From contig DAIPGN010000013.1 of the NCBI GenBank assembly GCA_036771835.1, positions 1 to 64,000 of the forward strand: a stretch of 64,000 nt of DNA. The letters are read 5' to 3'. The notes under the pieces are model-generated. The model had not been told where the DNA came from. It saw nothing but the letters and a program-made list of their open reading frames with translations, and ran no database searches. Both the position numbers and the translations under genes were made by a program. The stretch comes from UBA4877 sp002399285 (GTDB lineage Bacteria > Bacillota > Thermoanaerobacteria > Thermoanaerobacterales > UBA4877). The first letter of the stretch is position 1; every line of letters begins with the position of its first letter. Shown in pieces: positions 1-8,345 of the stretch.

Positions 1-1
1 G

Positions 2-94
2 ATGGATTCGGGGCAATTGGCAGAGTGCGGAAGTTTTGATGATATGATGAATAGACGGGGAAGACTGTACGGCCTGTATGATATATACAACTGA
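2..94 (+). CDS. C-terminal end of an ABC exporter ATPase (partial)
   Basis: An open frame enters from the left edge and stops at TGA 92-94. The 30 visible residues include LAECGSFDDMMNRRG followed by LYGLYDIYN. This is the usual tail of an exporter-type ABC protein (a 'G.I.E.G.HdeLl...G.Y..Ly' pattern after the H-loop). The ATPase core lies outside the window, so the family is inferred from the tail alone. It is followed by a weak terminator, so it is probably not co-transcribed with the marR operon. Confidence 0.5.
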   Translation: MDSGQLAECGSFDDMMNRRGRLYGLYDIYN

Positions 95-114
95 GGCTGA
101 GTGGCAAACGGGAC

Positions 115-139
115 GGGGATGCATGCCCCATCTTTTTTT
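115..139 (+). terminator. Weak intrinsic terminator after the partial ABC gene
   Basis: GGGG at 115-118 pairs with CCCC at 126-129 around a 7-nt loop. A T-rich tail (TCTTTTTTT) follows directly. The stem is short, but the position after a stop codon and before a new promoter fits termination. Confidence 0.5.
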
Positions 140-171
140 ATTTACGGCAGGAAAAAATTTGCCGCATGCTG

Positions 172-199
172 TTGACTTTTTATTTCATGATGGTATAAT
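172..199 (+). promoter_or_regulatory. Sigma-A-type promoter of the marR-ABC operon
   Basis: TTGACT at 172-177 and a perfect TATAAT at 194-199 are separated by 16 nt. This is the clearest two-box promoter on the plus strand of the window, and it lies 43 bases before the marR start codon. Confidence 0.75.
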
Positions 200-208
200 A
201 ATAATTTG

Positions 209-220
209 TTAGCCGACTAA
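209..220 (+). promoter_or_regulatory. Putative MarR operator
   Basis: TTAG (209-212) and CTAA (217-220) form an inverted repeat around CCGA, just downstream of the -10 box. MarR-family autorepressors commonly bind short AT-rich palindromes of this kind. Position and symmetry suggest that the adjacent MarR protein represses its own operon from here. Confidence 0.5.
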
Positions 221-241
221 ATAAATTTAGGATGTGAGGTA

Positions 242-688
242 ATGAATTGTTTGGATTCCAATTCCAACTATGCCCTCTTTATGGATATTATAAGGCTACA
301 TGGTCTGAATGCGCACATGGCATTTACAAAGAAGGGAGTCTATCCGGGACAGCCTCAGCTGCTGTTCTGCCTGCATAAAAACGACGGGCAGAGCCAGGCC
401 GAGCTGGCGAAGACTCTGCGGATGAAGCCACCCACCGTTACCGTCATGCTCCAGAGGATGGAGAGGGTCGGCATGGTGAAAAGAGAGCAGGACAAGGATG
501 ACCAGCGCGTGGTCCGCGTATATATAACGGATTACGGGCGGAAAATATGCGCATGGGTATATCAAGAGACGCAGAGGATAGAGGAGGGAATGTTCCACGG
601 GTTTTCCGGGGAGGACGAGGAAATTCTGAACGGGTTTTTGATCAGATTGAGGGATAATCTTAAGGATTCTATCGATAGCATGAGGTGA
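242..688 (+). CDS. MarR-family transcriptional regulator
   Basis: A 148-residue winged-helix regulator. The central part (about residues 35-105) has the MarR pattern: a helix-turn-helix with SQAELAKTLRMKPPTVTVML, then the wing with VKREQDKDDQRVVRVYIT. The helical ends should form the dimer interface. It is the first gene of an operon with two ABC exporter genes 9 bp downstream, so it most likely senses a toxic compound or drug and represses the exporter. A palindrome overlaps the transcription start region. An AGGA at 229-232 supports the ATG at 242; the closer GAGGT is only one base from the start. Confidence 0.85.
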   Translation: MNCLDSNSNYALFMDIIRLHGLNAHMAFTKKGVYPGQPQLLFCLHKNDGQSQAELAKTLRMKPPTVTVMLQRMERVGMVKREQDKDDQRVVRVYITDYGRKICAWVYQETQRIEEGMFHGFSGEDEEILNGFLIRLRDNLKDSIDSMR

Positions 689-697
689 TAATTTTTT

Positions 698-2425
698 ATG
701 AAGAAGATTTTCAGCAATTTAAAACCGTATAGATGGTATATTTTGCTCTCGCTGCTCTGTATAACCGGCCAGGCCATGTCGCAGCTGATACTTCCCACGC
801 TGCTGGCCGATATCGTGAACACCGGCATAGTAAAGGGCGATACCGGCTATATACTGTCCGTGGGAGGAAAGATGCTTTTGGTGGCGCTGGGATCGGGAGC
901 TGCAGCCATAGCGGCAAGCTATTTTTCCTCCAAGTCCGCAATGGGTTTCGGCAAGTCTTTGAGGGAGAGCGTATTTAAAAAAGTGGAGAGCTTTTCTCTG
1001 CATGAGTTTGACAGTATAGGCGCCGCTTCGCTGATAACCAGGACGACCAACGACGTAACACAGCTGCAGATGGTCACCATGATATTCTTCAGGATGGTGC
1101 TTATGGCACCGGTAATGGCCGTCGGCAGCATTATAATGGCCGTCGTCACGGCGCCCAGCCTGTCCTATATATTCGCCATAGTCATACCGATAATCGCGGC
1201 CGTGATCCTAACCGTATCGCAGCTTTCGCTGCCGCTCTTCCGGTCGATGCAGGCAAAGATAGATACGGTGAACAGAGTTATCAGAGAGAATCTGACGGGC
1301 GTGAGAGTAATACGCGCCTTCAACCGTATGCATTTTGAGAAGAAGAGATTCGACACGGCAAATATAGACCTTACCGACGTGGCAGTCAGGGTAAACCGGC
1401 TGATGGCCGTCATGATGCCGCTGGTCACGCTGATATTCAACATAACGGCGGTAGCCATAATATGGCTGGGCAGCCTGAAAATAAATGCGTCGCTGTTGGA
1501 GGTAGGCAACCTGATGGCCTTTATACAGTACGCCATGGAGATAATGTTCTCCACCATGATGCTGTCCATAGTGTTCGTCATGATACCGCGTGCGGCAGCG
1601 TCCGCAGAGAGGATCAACGAGGTGCTGAACATGGAGCCGGAGATAGTGGACCCGGAACAGTCCGTGAATTATGAGGATAAAAAGGGAACGATAGAGTTCA
1701 AGGACGTGAGCTTTAATTACCCCGGTGCGGATGAACCGGCCGTAAGCGGCATATCCTTTAAGGCTCAGCCGGGCAGCACGACTGCCATAATAGGAGCCAC
1801 CGGCGCGGGGAAGTCCACTATTCTGAATCTCATAATGCGTTTTTATGACGTCACCGGAGGCAGCATAACCATAGACGGCGTCGACATAAGGGATATGTCC
1901 CAGGCCGATCTCCGCTCGATGATAGGCTATGTGCCGCAGAGATCCGTCCTGTTTACCGGGACGATAACCGAAAATATAAAATACGGCAAGGACGACGCCG
2001 GCGACGAAGAGGTCCGGAATGCCGCGGAGATAGCGCAGGCCTCGGAATTTATAGACGGAATGAAAAATGGGTACGATACCGTACTTTCCGAAGGCGGCCT
2101 CAATGTGTCGGGAGGACAGAAGCAGAGGCTTTGCATAGCCAGGGCGATCGTGAGAAACCCCAGGATATATCTCTTTGACGACAGCTTTTCCGCACTGGAT
2201 TTCAAGACGGATGCCAATCTCAGGATAGCCCTGAGCCGCGAGACCAAGAATGCCACGGAAATAATAGTGGCCCAGAGGGTGGCGACGGTGATGAACGCCG
2301 ACCAGATAATAGTGCTGGACGACGGCAGGATAGCCGGCATCGGCAGACACAAGGAACTATATCAAAACTGTGAAACATACAGGGATATCGTGCTTTCGCA
2401 GCTTTCCGAGGAGGAGATAGCATGA
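698..2425 (+). CDS. ABC exporter half-transporter, degenerate-site subunit
   Basis: A 575-residue type IV ABC exporter: six predicted membrane helices in residues 1-310, then the nucleotide-binding domain. Walker A reads GATGAGKST (about residue 365), the signature is NVSGGQKQR (about 469), Walker B is YLFDDS (about 490) and the switch loop is AQRVAT (about 525). The catalytic Glu after Walker B is Asp and the switch His is Gln. This is the pattern of the subunit carrying the non-hydrolysing site in heterodimeric exporters such as TM287/288. The next gene overlaps by 4 bp and has the canonical residues, so the two should form one multidrug or lipid exporter under MarR control. Confidence 0.9.
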   Translation: MKKIFSNLKPYRWYILLSLLCITGQAMSQLILPTLLADIVNTGIVKGDTGYILSVGGKMLLVALGSGAAAIAASYFSSKSAMGFGKSLRESVFKKVESFSLHEFDSIGAASLITRTTNDVTQLQMVTMIFFRMVLMAPVMAVGSIIMAVVTAPSLSYIFAIVIPIIAAVILTVSQLSLPLFRSMQAKIDTVNRVIRENLTGVRVIRAFNRMHFEKKRFDTANIDLTDVAVRVNRLMAVMMPLVTLIFNITAVAIIWLGSLKINASLLEVGNLMAFIQYAMEIMFSTMMLSIVFVMIPRAAASAERINEVLNMEPEIVDPEQSVNYEDKKGTIEFKDVSFNYPGADEPAVSGISFKAQPGSTTAIIGATGAGKSTILNLIMRFYDVTGGSITIDGVDIRDMSQADLRSMIGYVPQRSVLFTGTITENIKYGKDDAGDEEVRNAAEIAQASEFIDGMKNGYDTVLSEGGLNVSGGQKQRLCIARAIVRNPRIYLFDDSFSALDFKTDANLRIALSRETKNATEIIVAQRVATVMNADQIIVLDDGRIAGIGRHKELYQNCETYRDIVLSQLSEEEIA

Positions 2426-4317
2426 GCGAAGACAGCGAAAGAGACTACACCCTCAGAGGAGGAAGGCAGAGAGCGGAGCGCGGAGGCGGGCCGCCAATGG
2501 CCCGGGGAGCGGAAAAACCCAAGGATTTCTCGGGCAGCATGAAAAGGCTCATGCAGTATATAAAGCCATATCTCCCGACGATCATAGTGGTATTCGTCAT
2601 GGCGGCGCTCAGCACGGTATTCGGCATACTGGGGCCGAAAATAACCGGCCTGGCCACCACCAAGCTCTTCGAAGGCTCCATGGCCATACTCCATAAAAAA
2701 CCGGGCGCCGGGATAGATTTCCCCTATATAATACACATCCTGGAGATACTGCTCGGCCTGTATCTGGCAAGCGCCGTATTTACCTATGTCCAGCACTACA
2801 TGATGGCGGGGGTGGCGCAGGGTGTCGTTAGGGAAATGCGCGCGGACATCATGGATAAACTGACCAGGCTCCCCCTGAAATTCTTTGACGCAAACCCTTA
2901 CGGGGAGGTACTCAGCCGCGTGACCAACGACGTGGATAATATAAGCGGCACGCTGCAGCAGAGCATAACTCAGCTCATCACGGCCATAGTCACCATCATC
3001 GGCGTAGTGGTCATGATGCTGACCATAAGCCCGCTGCTCACACTGGTCACGGTAATAACCCTGCCGCTCAGTTTGATAGCGATAAAATCCATAGCCTCGC
3101 GCTCGCAGAGATATTTTGCCGCGCAGCAGAGGGTGCTTGGTAACCTCAACGGACATGTGGAGGAGATGTACGGCGGGCATAACATAATAAAGGCCTTTGG
3201 ACGCGAAGAGGATTCTATAAACGAGTTCCGATCCATAAATGAGGAACTTTACGCGGCATCGTGGAAGGCTCAGTTCATATCCGGCATAATAATGCCCGTG
3301 ATGAACTTCATCAGCAACCTGGGATATGTCTTCGTCTGCGTGGTCGGCGGCATAATGGTCGCCGGCGGCCGCATCACCATAGGCAACGTGCAGGCCTTCA
3401 TTCAATACTCCAGACAGTTTACGCAGCCGATAACGCAGACGGCCAACATAGCCAACATCATTCAGTCCACCATCGCCTCGGCCGAAAGGGTATTCGAGAT
3501 ACTCGACCAGCCTGAGGAGATACCGGACAGGGAGGATGCCCCTCATATCGAGGACGCAAAGGGCCATGTACAGCTGGAACATGTGGATTTCAGCTATAAA
3601 AAGGATGAGTCTCTCATAGAGGATCTGAATATCGACATAAAGCCCGGCCAGATGGTCGCCATCGTCGGACCTACGGGCGCAGGCAAGACCACCATAGTGA
3701 ACCTATTAATGAGGTTCTACGAAATAAACTCCGGCAGGATATCCGTAGACGGAATAGATATCAGGGACCTCAAGAGGGATGACCTCAGGAGCGTTTTCGG
3801 CATGGTGCTGCAGGACACATGGCTGTTCAGCGGTACTATCAGGGACAACATTGCATACGGCAGGGAAGGCGCCAGCGAAGAGGAGGTAATAAGAGCAGCC
3901 AAAGCCGCTCATGCCCATCACTTCATCAAGGCGCTTCCCGACGGCTACAATACCGTGCTCAATGAAGAGGCCTCCAATATATCCCAGGGAGAAAAGCAGC
4001 TGCTGACCATTGCCAGGACAATGTTGGCCGATCCCGATATACTGATACTGGATGAAGCGACCAGCAACGTGGACACGCTGACCGAGATGTATATACAGAA
4101 GGCAATGAAGCAGCTCATGAAGGACAGGACCAGCTTTGTCATTGCCCACCGTCTGTCCACCATCAGAAATGCGGACAATATACTCGTGATGAATCACGGC
4201 AGGATAATAGAACAGGGCAGCCATGAACAGCTTATGAATGCGGGCGGCTTCTATGCCGATCTGTACAAGAGCCAGTTTCTTGGAGCATTCACCGGCGACG
4301 AAGAAAGCGCCGGATAA
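2422..4317 (+). CDS. ABC exporter half-transporter, catalytic-site subunit
   Basis: A 631-residue partner of the preceding gene, started by ATGA overlap. A basic, Gly-rich N-terminal tail of about 40 residues precedes the membrane domain (about 45-360). The ATPase domain has Walker A GPTGAGKTT (about 415), signature ISQGEKQ (about 518), Walker B ILILDEAT with the catalytic Glu (about 542) and switch His in AHRLST (about 574). The altered signature ISQGE, instead of LSGGQ, faces the partner's Walker A, as in TM288-type proteins. The pair therefore has one active and one degenerate ATP site. A strong terminator ends the operon. Confidence 0.9.
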   Translation: MSEDSERDYTLRGGRQRAERGGGPPMARGAEKPKDFSGSMKRLMQYIKPYLPTIIVVFVMAALSTVFGILGPKITGLATTKLFEGSMAILHKKPGAGIDFPYIIHILEILLGLYLASAVFTYVQHYMMAGVAQGVVREMRADIMDKLTRLPLKFFDANPYGEVLSRVTNDVDNISGTLQQSITQLITAIVTIIGVVVMMLTISPLLTLVTVITLPLSLIAIKSIASRSQRYFAAQQRVLGNLNGHVEEMYGGHNIIKAFGREEDSINEFRSINEELYAASWKAQFISGIIMPVMNFISNLGYVFVCVVGGIMVAGGRITIGNVQAFIQYSRQFTQPITQTANIANIIQSTIASAERVFEILDQPEEIPDREDAPHIEDAKGHVQLEHVDFSYKKDESLIEDLNIDIKPGQMVAIVGPTGAGKTTIVNLLMRFYEINSGRISVDGIDIRDLKRDDLRSVFGMVLQDTWLFSGTIRDNIAYGREGASEEEVIRAAKAAHAHHFIKALPDGYNTVLNEEASNISQGEKQLLTIARTMLADPDILILDEATSNVDTLTEMYIQKAMKQLMKDRTSFVIAHRLSTIRNADNILVMNHGRIIEQGSHEQLMNAGGFYADLYKSQFLGAFTGDEESAG

Positions 4318-4358
4318 AAATGAGCTGCGGAGATCATGTTCTCTGCAGCTCATTTTTT
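4318..4358. terminator. Bidirectional terminator
   Basis: AATGAGCTGC at about 4319-4328 pairs with GCAGCTCATT at about 4345-4354, followed by a run of T on the plus strand and preceded by a run of A. It can end both the ABC operon (plus) and the small minus-strand gene that stops at 4360. Confidence 0.8.
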
Positions 4359-4359
4359 A

Positions 4360-4554
4360 TCACTTGTCTATACCGTAAAGTCCCTCGTCCACCTTGGCTT
4401 CCAGGCCCTTGAGCATAACGCCCAGCTGGTCCGCGTAATTGTGATAGGTCTTCTGAAGACTGTTCTCGTCGGTCTCCTTGGAGAATTTCTCCAGATCGTA
4501 GCGCGCCTTTTTCAGACTGCCGATAACCGTATTCAGCGAATTGACGTCAGGCAT
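4360..4554 (-). CDS. Small helical protein, DUF1657-like
   Basis: A 64-residue soluble, charged, all-helical protein. The pattern VIGSLKKARYDLEKFSKET ... YADQLGVMLKGLEAKV resembles DUF1657, a firmicute family often seen near sporulation genes; its biochemical role is not known to me. GGAGG lies 9 nt before the ATG at 4554. A TTG six bases further upstream is in frame but less well placed. It is transcribed alone, opposite to its neighbours. Confidence 0.6.
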   Translation of the reverse strand: MPDVNSLNTVIGSLKKARYDLEKFSKETDENSLQKTYHNYADQLGVMLKGLEAKVDEGLYGIDK

Positions 4555-4810
4555 ACACAAACACCTCCGGTATTATTTTTTTCCATATCGCAGATTTTAT
4601 TCTGACACAAGGTGACGGTTCTCTGGCGCTGCGGTATGTTTGACACTTGCCGGCAATGAAATGTCTGATGATCCTTGGGAACAAAGGGCTTCCAACCATT
4701 ATGCCGGGTCAAAAAAGTGCACGATATTATACGATTTTATGTGTACGCCAAGATCGATCAGCCTGACGCCATTCTGCGTCTGCAACAAACTGCATTTAGG
4801 CGTGCAAAAG

Positions 4811-4819
4811 TGCTATAAT
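4811..4819 (+). promoter_or_regulatory. Extended -10 promoter of the aldolase gene
   Basis: TGC directly precedes TATAAT (4814-4819), giving an extended -10 box 46 bases before the start codon; the -35 region (TGCATT, 4791-4796) is poor. The rest of 4555-4865 holds no convincing gene. A 62-codon frame there has no ribosome site and no recognisable family. Confidence 0.6.
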
Positions 4820-4865
4820 AAAAGTTAGGGATTTCATTTATTTTACTTGAAGTGGAGATGATTTA

Positions 4866-5753
4866 ATGAATAAACAGCAGATGGACCGTATCCTCACTGG
4901 GAAGGGTTTTATCGCCGCACTGGATCAAAGCGGCGGAAGCACTCCCAAGGCTCTTTTGCAATACGGCATTAAGGAAGACAGCTATTCCAACGATGAAGAG
5001 ATGTTTGATCTGGTGCATGAAATGAGGAAGCGCATCATAACCAGTCCTTCGTTTACCTCGCAGTATATTTTGGGGGCCATCCTATTTGAGAATACTATGG
5101 ACCGCACCGTCGGCGATCAATTCACCGCCGATTATCTTTGGGAGAAAAAGGGCGTCGTTCCCTTCCTGAAGGTGGATAAAGGCCTGGCCGGGCTTGAGGA
5201 CGGCGTTCAGCTGATGAAGCCCATGCCGGATCTGGACGATCTTTTAAAGAGAGCCGTCCAGAAAGATATTTTCGGTACCAAAATGCGCTCCGTCATAAAA
5301 CAGGCTGACCCCAAGGGGATCAAAGAGATAACTGCCCAGCAGTTTGAAATAGGCAAGCGCATCATAGCGGTCGGGCTGATTCCTATTATCGAGCCCGAGG
5401 TAGACATACACAGCGCGGATAAGGCGGAGTCGGAGAAAATACTCAGGGATGAGATTTTAAAACAATTATCCACACTGGGAGCGGATGAAAAAGTCATGCT
5501 CAAGCTGTCGATACCGACAGTGGATAATTTCTACAGTGGTCTGATGAGCGATAAGCATGTAGTAAGGGTCGTGGCTCTGTCGGGCGGATATACACAGAGC
5601 GAGGCGAATGAGAGGCTGTCGCGCAACCACGGACTGATAGCCAGCTTCTCGCGCGCCCTGTCCCAGGGATTGACTGCCCAGCAGACGGACGAGGAGTTCA
5701 ACGCCATGCTGCTTGACTCGATCAAAGCGATTTATGCGGCATCCATCACTTAA
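4866..5753 (+). CDS. fda: Class I fructose-bisphosphate aldolase
   Basis: A 295-residue aldolase that should cleave fructose 1,6-bisphosphate to glyceraldehyde 3-phosphate and dihydroxyacetone phosphate in glycolysis, working through a Schiff base rather than a metal. It matches the bacterial class I type found in Staphylococcus in length and in the segments ALDQSGGSTPKAL near the N-terminus, IPIIEPEVDI, and VMLKLSIP, where Lys213 is the expected Schiff-base lysine. GGAG at 4854-4857 sets the ATG start. The gene is monocistronic, with its own extended -10 promoter and a downstream hairpin. Confidence 0.9.
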   Translation: MNKQQMDRILTGKGFIAALDQSGGSTPKALLQYGIKEDSYSNDEEMFDLVHEMRKRIITSPSFTSQYILGAILFENTMDRTVGDQFTADYLWEKKGVVPFLKVDKGLAGLEDGVQLMKPMPDLDDLLKRAVQKDIFGTKMRSVIKQADPKGIKEITAQQFEIGKRIIAVGLIPIIEPEVDIHSADKAESEKILRDEILKQLSTLGADEKVMLKLSIPTVDNFYSGLMSDKHVVRVVALSGGYTQSEANERLSRNHGLIASFSRALSQGLTAQQTDEEFNAMLLDSIKAIYAASIT

Positions 5754-5772
5754 TACGTAGACTGCACATTAT

Positions 5773-5800
5773 AACGCTGCCGACTTGTTTCGGCAGCGTT
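5773..5800 (+). terminator. Hairpin after the aldolase gene
   Basis: A perfect 10-bp stem (AACGCTGCCG at 5773-5782 with CGGCAGCGTT at 5791-5800) lies 20 bases after the stop. No good T-run follows, so it may be a weak terminator or an mRNA 3' stabiliser. Confidence 0.5.
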
Positions 5801-5922
5801 TGCACTATTCACACATGTTTAATCATATCGGGGGCAAATTAGAGGGCGGCACAGGGGTTTCTTACAGCACAACAGAACCGTCCCCTTGTGTTCGCCCTTG
5901 TGTTTGGAAGGGAGAAAATATT

Positions 5923-6201
5923 ATGAGCGGTATCGATACGTTTCTGGATGCCAAGGGCAGGATAGTAAAGCTGCCTTCAAAGAGGGAGGCTAGGAAAGAG
6001 GTGCTGGGATATCTGGCGGGCAAGTTTTCGCCCGGCCGGGATTACACCGAAAAGGAAGTAAACGCCGTCATAGACGAATGGCACACCTTCGGCGACTATT
6101 TCCTGCTGCGGAGGGAGCTTATAGAAAAAGGGCTGCTCTGCAGGACGGCCAACGGGTCGCGGTATTGGAAAGATGAAGAGACGGAGGGACCGGCATACTG
6201 A
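5923..6201 (+). CDS. DUF2087 domain protein
   Basis: A 92-residue protein matching the DUF2087 pattern: a short N-terminal segment, then KLPSKREARKEVLGYLAGKF, FSPGRDYTEKEVN, and the Phe-Gly-Asp-Tyr stretch that leads into LLRRELIEKGLL ... SRYW. The fold looks like a small winged helix. DUF2087 often occurs as an accessory domain on regulators, but the function is not known to me. AAGGGAG at 5908-5914 supports the ATG at 5923; the longer upstream open frame is ignored because it lacks a ribosome site. Confidence 0.75.
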   Translation: MSGIDTFLDAKGRIVKLPSKREARKEVLGYLAGKFSPGRDYTEKEVNAVIDEWHTFGDYFLLRRELIEKGLLCRTANGSRYWKDEETEGPAY

Positions 6202-6256
6202 CGCCAAACCTGCGTTACTTCAGCAAAAATGATGTTTATATGGCATGGCAAAATTA

Positions 6257-6265
6257 TGATATAAT
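6257..6265 (+). promoter_or_regulatory. Extended -10 promoter (TGATATAAT) of the M42 operon
   Basis: TGA at 6257-6259 precedes TATAAT at 6260-6265. There is no good -35 box. The start codon is 29 bases downstream with AAGGAG between. Confidence 0.65.
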
Positions 6266-6294
6266 GTTGATATACGATGGAAGGAGTTGAATAA

Positions 6295-7338
6295 ATGGAG
6301 ACGATGGAGTTTTTATCACGGGTCAATAACCTCGCCGGTATATCGGGCTATGAAAAGAACGTGTCCGACGTGGTGGCGAACGTTTTTAAGGAATACTGCG
6401 ACGAAGTGACGGTGGACAGCTTCTATAACGTCACCGGCAAAAAATCCATGAACGGCGGAGGAAGTCCGCGGGTGATGCTGGCCGCTCACATGGACGAGGT
6501 GGGCATGATGGTAACGGACATAGACAAAAACGGATTTATAAAGTTTAACGGCATAGGCATAGATCAGAGGATACTTCCCGGCCAGGAGGTCAGGGTACAC
6601 GGCAGGAAAGAGCTGCTGGGCATAATAGGCGCCAAACCGCCTCATCTGCAGAAACCGGGAGAGTCGGAAAAGGCGGTGGACATCGAGGATCTGTCCATTG
6701 ATCTTGCCATGGATGGGGATAAAGTAAAACAGCTGGTAAGGATAGGCGACCCCATAACTTTCCGGAGTCCCGTCATTCCCATGAACGGCAGCCGCATAAC
6801 CGGCAAGTCATTAGACGACAGGGCGGGCGTCGCCGTTATAGTGGAGGCCATGAAGGAGCTGGACCGCTTAAGCTACGGAGCGGAGGTCCGCTTTGTGGCG
6901 ACCACGCAGGAAGAACTCGGCAGCCGCGGCGCCAAGATCAGTACATACGACAACTCGCCCGAGGTGGGCATTGCCATCGACGTTACCCACGGGGATACGC
7001 CCGACGCACCCAAGGAACAGACATGCGTCTTAGGAAAGGGCCCGGCCATCGGCATGGGGCCCAACATGCATCCCCTGCTCACGCGCAGGCTCATAGATAC
7101 GGCCAGGGAATACGGCATTGATTATCAGCCCGAGGTCATACCCGGCCACAGCGGGACGGATGCCTGGGTAATGCAGGTGACCAAAGACGGCGTTCCCACC
7201 GTGCTTGTGTCCGTTCCCCTGAGATACATGCATACCACCGTGGAGACCATGGATCTGGACGACATAAGGAAGGCGGGCAGGCTGATAGCCCTGTTTATAG
7301 CTTCACTGAAGGAGGCGGACGAATGCTTAAACTTTTAA
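6295..7338 (+). CDS. M42-family metallo-aminopeptidase, copy 1
   Basis: A 347-residue cytoplasmic M42 peptidase (glutamyl/leucyl aminopeptidase or deblocking aminopeptidase type), expected to form dodecameric tetrahedral particles that trim peptides. The two-metal ligand motifs are present in order: AAHMDEVG, SLDDRAG (bridging Asp), QEELG (catalytic and ligand Glu), AIDVTHGD and RYMHT. It is the first of three adjacent paralogues. The next start lies 16 bp inside its 3' end, so the three are translated together. Substrate preference cannot be read from the sequence. Confidence 0.88.
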   Translation: METMEFLSRVNNLAGISGYEKNVSDVVANVFKEYCDEVTVDSFYNVTGKKSMNGGGSPRVMLAAHMDEVGMMVTDIDKNGFIKFNGIGIDQRILPGQEVRVHGRKELLGIIGAKPPHLQKPGESEKAVDIEDLSIDLAMDGDKVKQLVRIGDPITFRSPVIPMNGSRITGKSLDDRAGVAVIVEAMKELDRLSYGAEVRFVATTQEELGSRGAKISTYDNSPEVGIAIDVTHGDTPDAPKEQTCVLGKGPAIGMGPNMHPLLTRRLIDTAREYGIDYQPEVIPGHSGTDAWVMQVTKDGVPTVLVSVPLRYMHTTVETMDLDDIRKAGRLIALFIASLKEADECLNF

Positions 7339-8345
7339 AGCGGCTTACGGAGACCGACGGCGTTTCGGGAGACGAACACCGCGTAAGGGAATTGATAAAG
7401 CAGGAGATATCTCCCTATGTCGACAGTATGTCTGCCGACAGCATGGGGAACCTCATAGCGATGAAAAAGGGCAGCGCGCAAAACCCAAAGAAGATAATGA
7501 TAGACGCCCACATGGACGAGGTGGGACTCATCATAACCCACATAGGCGACGACGGCATGCTGAAATTCGGCGTCATTGGTATGGATCAGAGGGTACTTCT
7601 CTCCAAGAGGGTGCTGATAGCCGGCAAGGTGCCCGGCGTCATAGGCGTGAAGGCCATACACCTGCAGGAGAAGGACGAGAGAAACAGCGTGGTAAAGAAG
7701 GAGAATATGTATATAGACATAGGCGCGGCGTCCAAAGAGGAGGCCGAAGGCCTGGTCAGCCTGGGAGACTATGCCGCCTTCACGACCAAGTGCGAGGACA
7801 TAGGCAGCGGCAGGATAAAGGCCAAGGCCCTGGACGACAGGGTGGGCTGCGCCGTCTTGATAGAGGTGCTCAAGGAAAAGAATTATCCCGACGACGTCTA
7901 CTTTAATTTTGCCGTGCAGGAGGAGGTCGGCCTGAGGGGAGCGGGAGTTGCGGCCTACAGGATAAACCCCGACGTGGGGATTGCCATAGAGGGCACCACC
8001 TGCTCGGACGTGCCCGGCGCCGATGAACACATGTATTCCACGGTCATGGGATGCGGCCCGGCCATTTCGGTGATAGACAGGAGCTCCTATTCCTCAAGGG
8101 AGATAGTGGATGGGCTGAAGGAAGCTGCGGAGGGCGCAGGCATACCCTATCAGATGAAGAGGACGATGACGGGGGGCAACGACGCCGGAATGATGCAGCG
8201 CACCCATGAGGGTGCTAAGACGGGGGTCGTCTCGGTGCCGGTCAGATACATACACTCTCCGGCGTCTATTGTGGACCCTGTCGATTTTGAAAACACGGTA
8301 AAGCTGATAAAAGAATTTTTGAGAAAGGGAGTGTGCTGTAAATGA
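7323..8345 (+). CDS. M42-family metallo-aminopeptidase, copy 2
   Basis: A 340-residue paralogue of the genes on either side. Metal-site motifs are DAHMDEVG, ALDDRVG, QEEVG and RYIHS. Where copy 1 has AIDVTHGD, this copy has AIEGTTCSD, so Glu replaces the usual Asp ligand, as in a known subset of M42 proteins. A GGAGG sits within the end of copy 1 and the ATG overlaps that gene by 16 bp. Divergence from copies 1 and 3 suggests different side-chain preferences within one particle system. Confidence 0.88.
   Translation: MLKLLKRLTETDGVSGDEHRVRELIKQEISPYVDSMSADSMGNLIAMKKGSAQNPKKIMIDAHMDEVGLIITHIGDDGMLKFGVIGMDQRVLLSKRVLIAGKVPGVIGVKAIHLQEKDERNSVVKKENMYIDIGAASKEEAEGLVSLGDYAAFTTKCEDIGSGRIKAKALDDRVGCAVLIEVLKEKNYPDDVYFNFAVQEEVGLRGAGVAAYRINPDVGIAIEGTTCSDVPGADEHMYSTVMGCGPAISVIDRSSYSSREIVDGLKEAAEGAGIPYQMKRTMTGGNDAGMMQRTHEGAKTGVVSVPVRYIHSPASIVDPVDFENTVKLIKEFLRKGVCCK

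Noticed and set aside
1208..2350. 380-codon open frame on the minus strand across the first ABC exporter gene
   Set aside because: It is antisense to a gene with full ABC motifs. Its translation is rich in His/Tyr/Arg with no family resemblance, typical of a shadow frame.
2362..3582. 406-codon minus-strand frame across the second ABC exporter gene
   Set aside because: Same reason: antisense shadow of a well-supported gene, without ribosome site or motifs.
4640..4828. 62-codon plus-strand frame before the aldolase gene
   Set aside because: No ribosome site, no recognisable family, and it overlaps the aldolase promoter.
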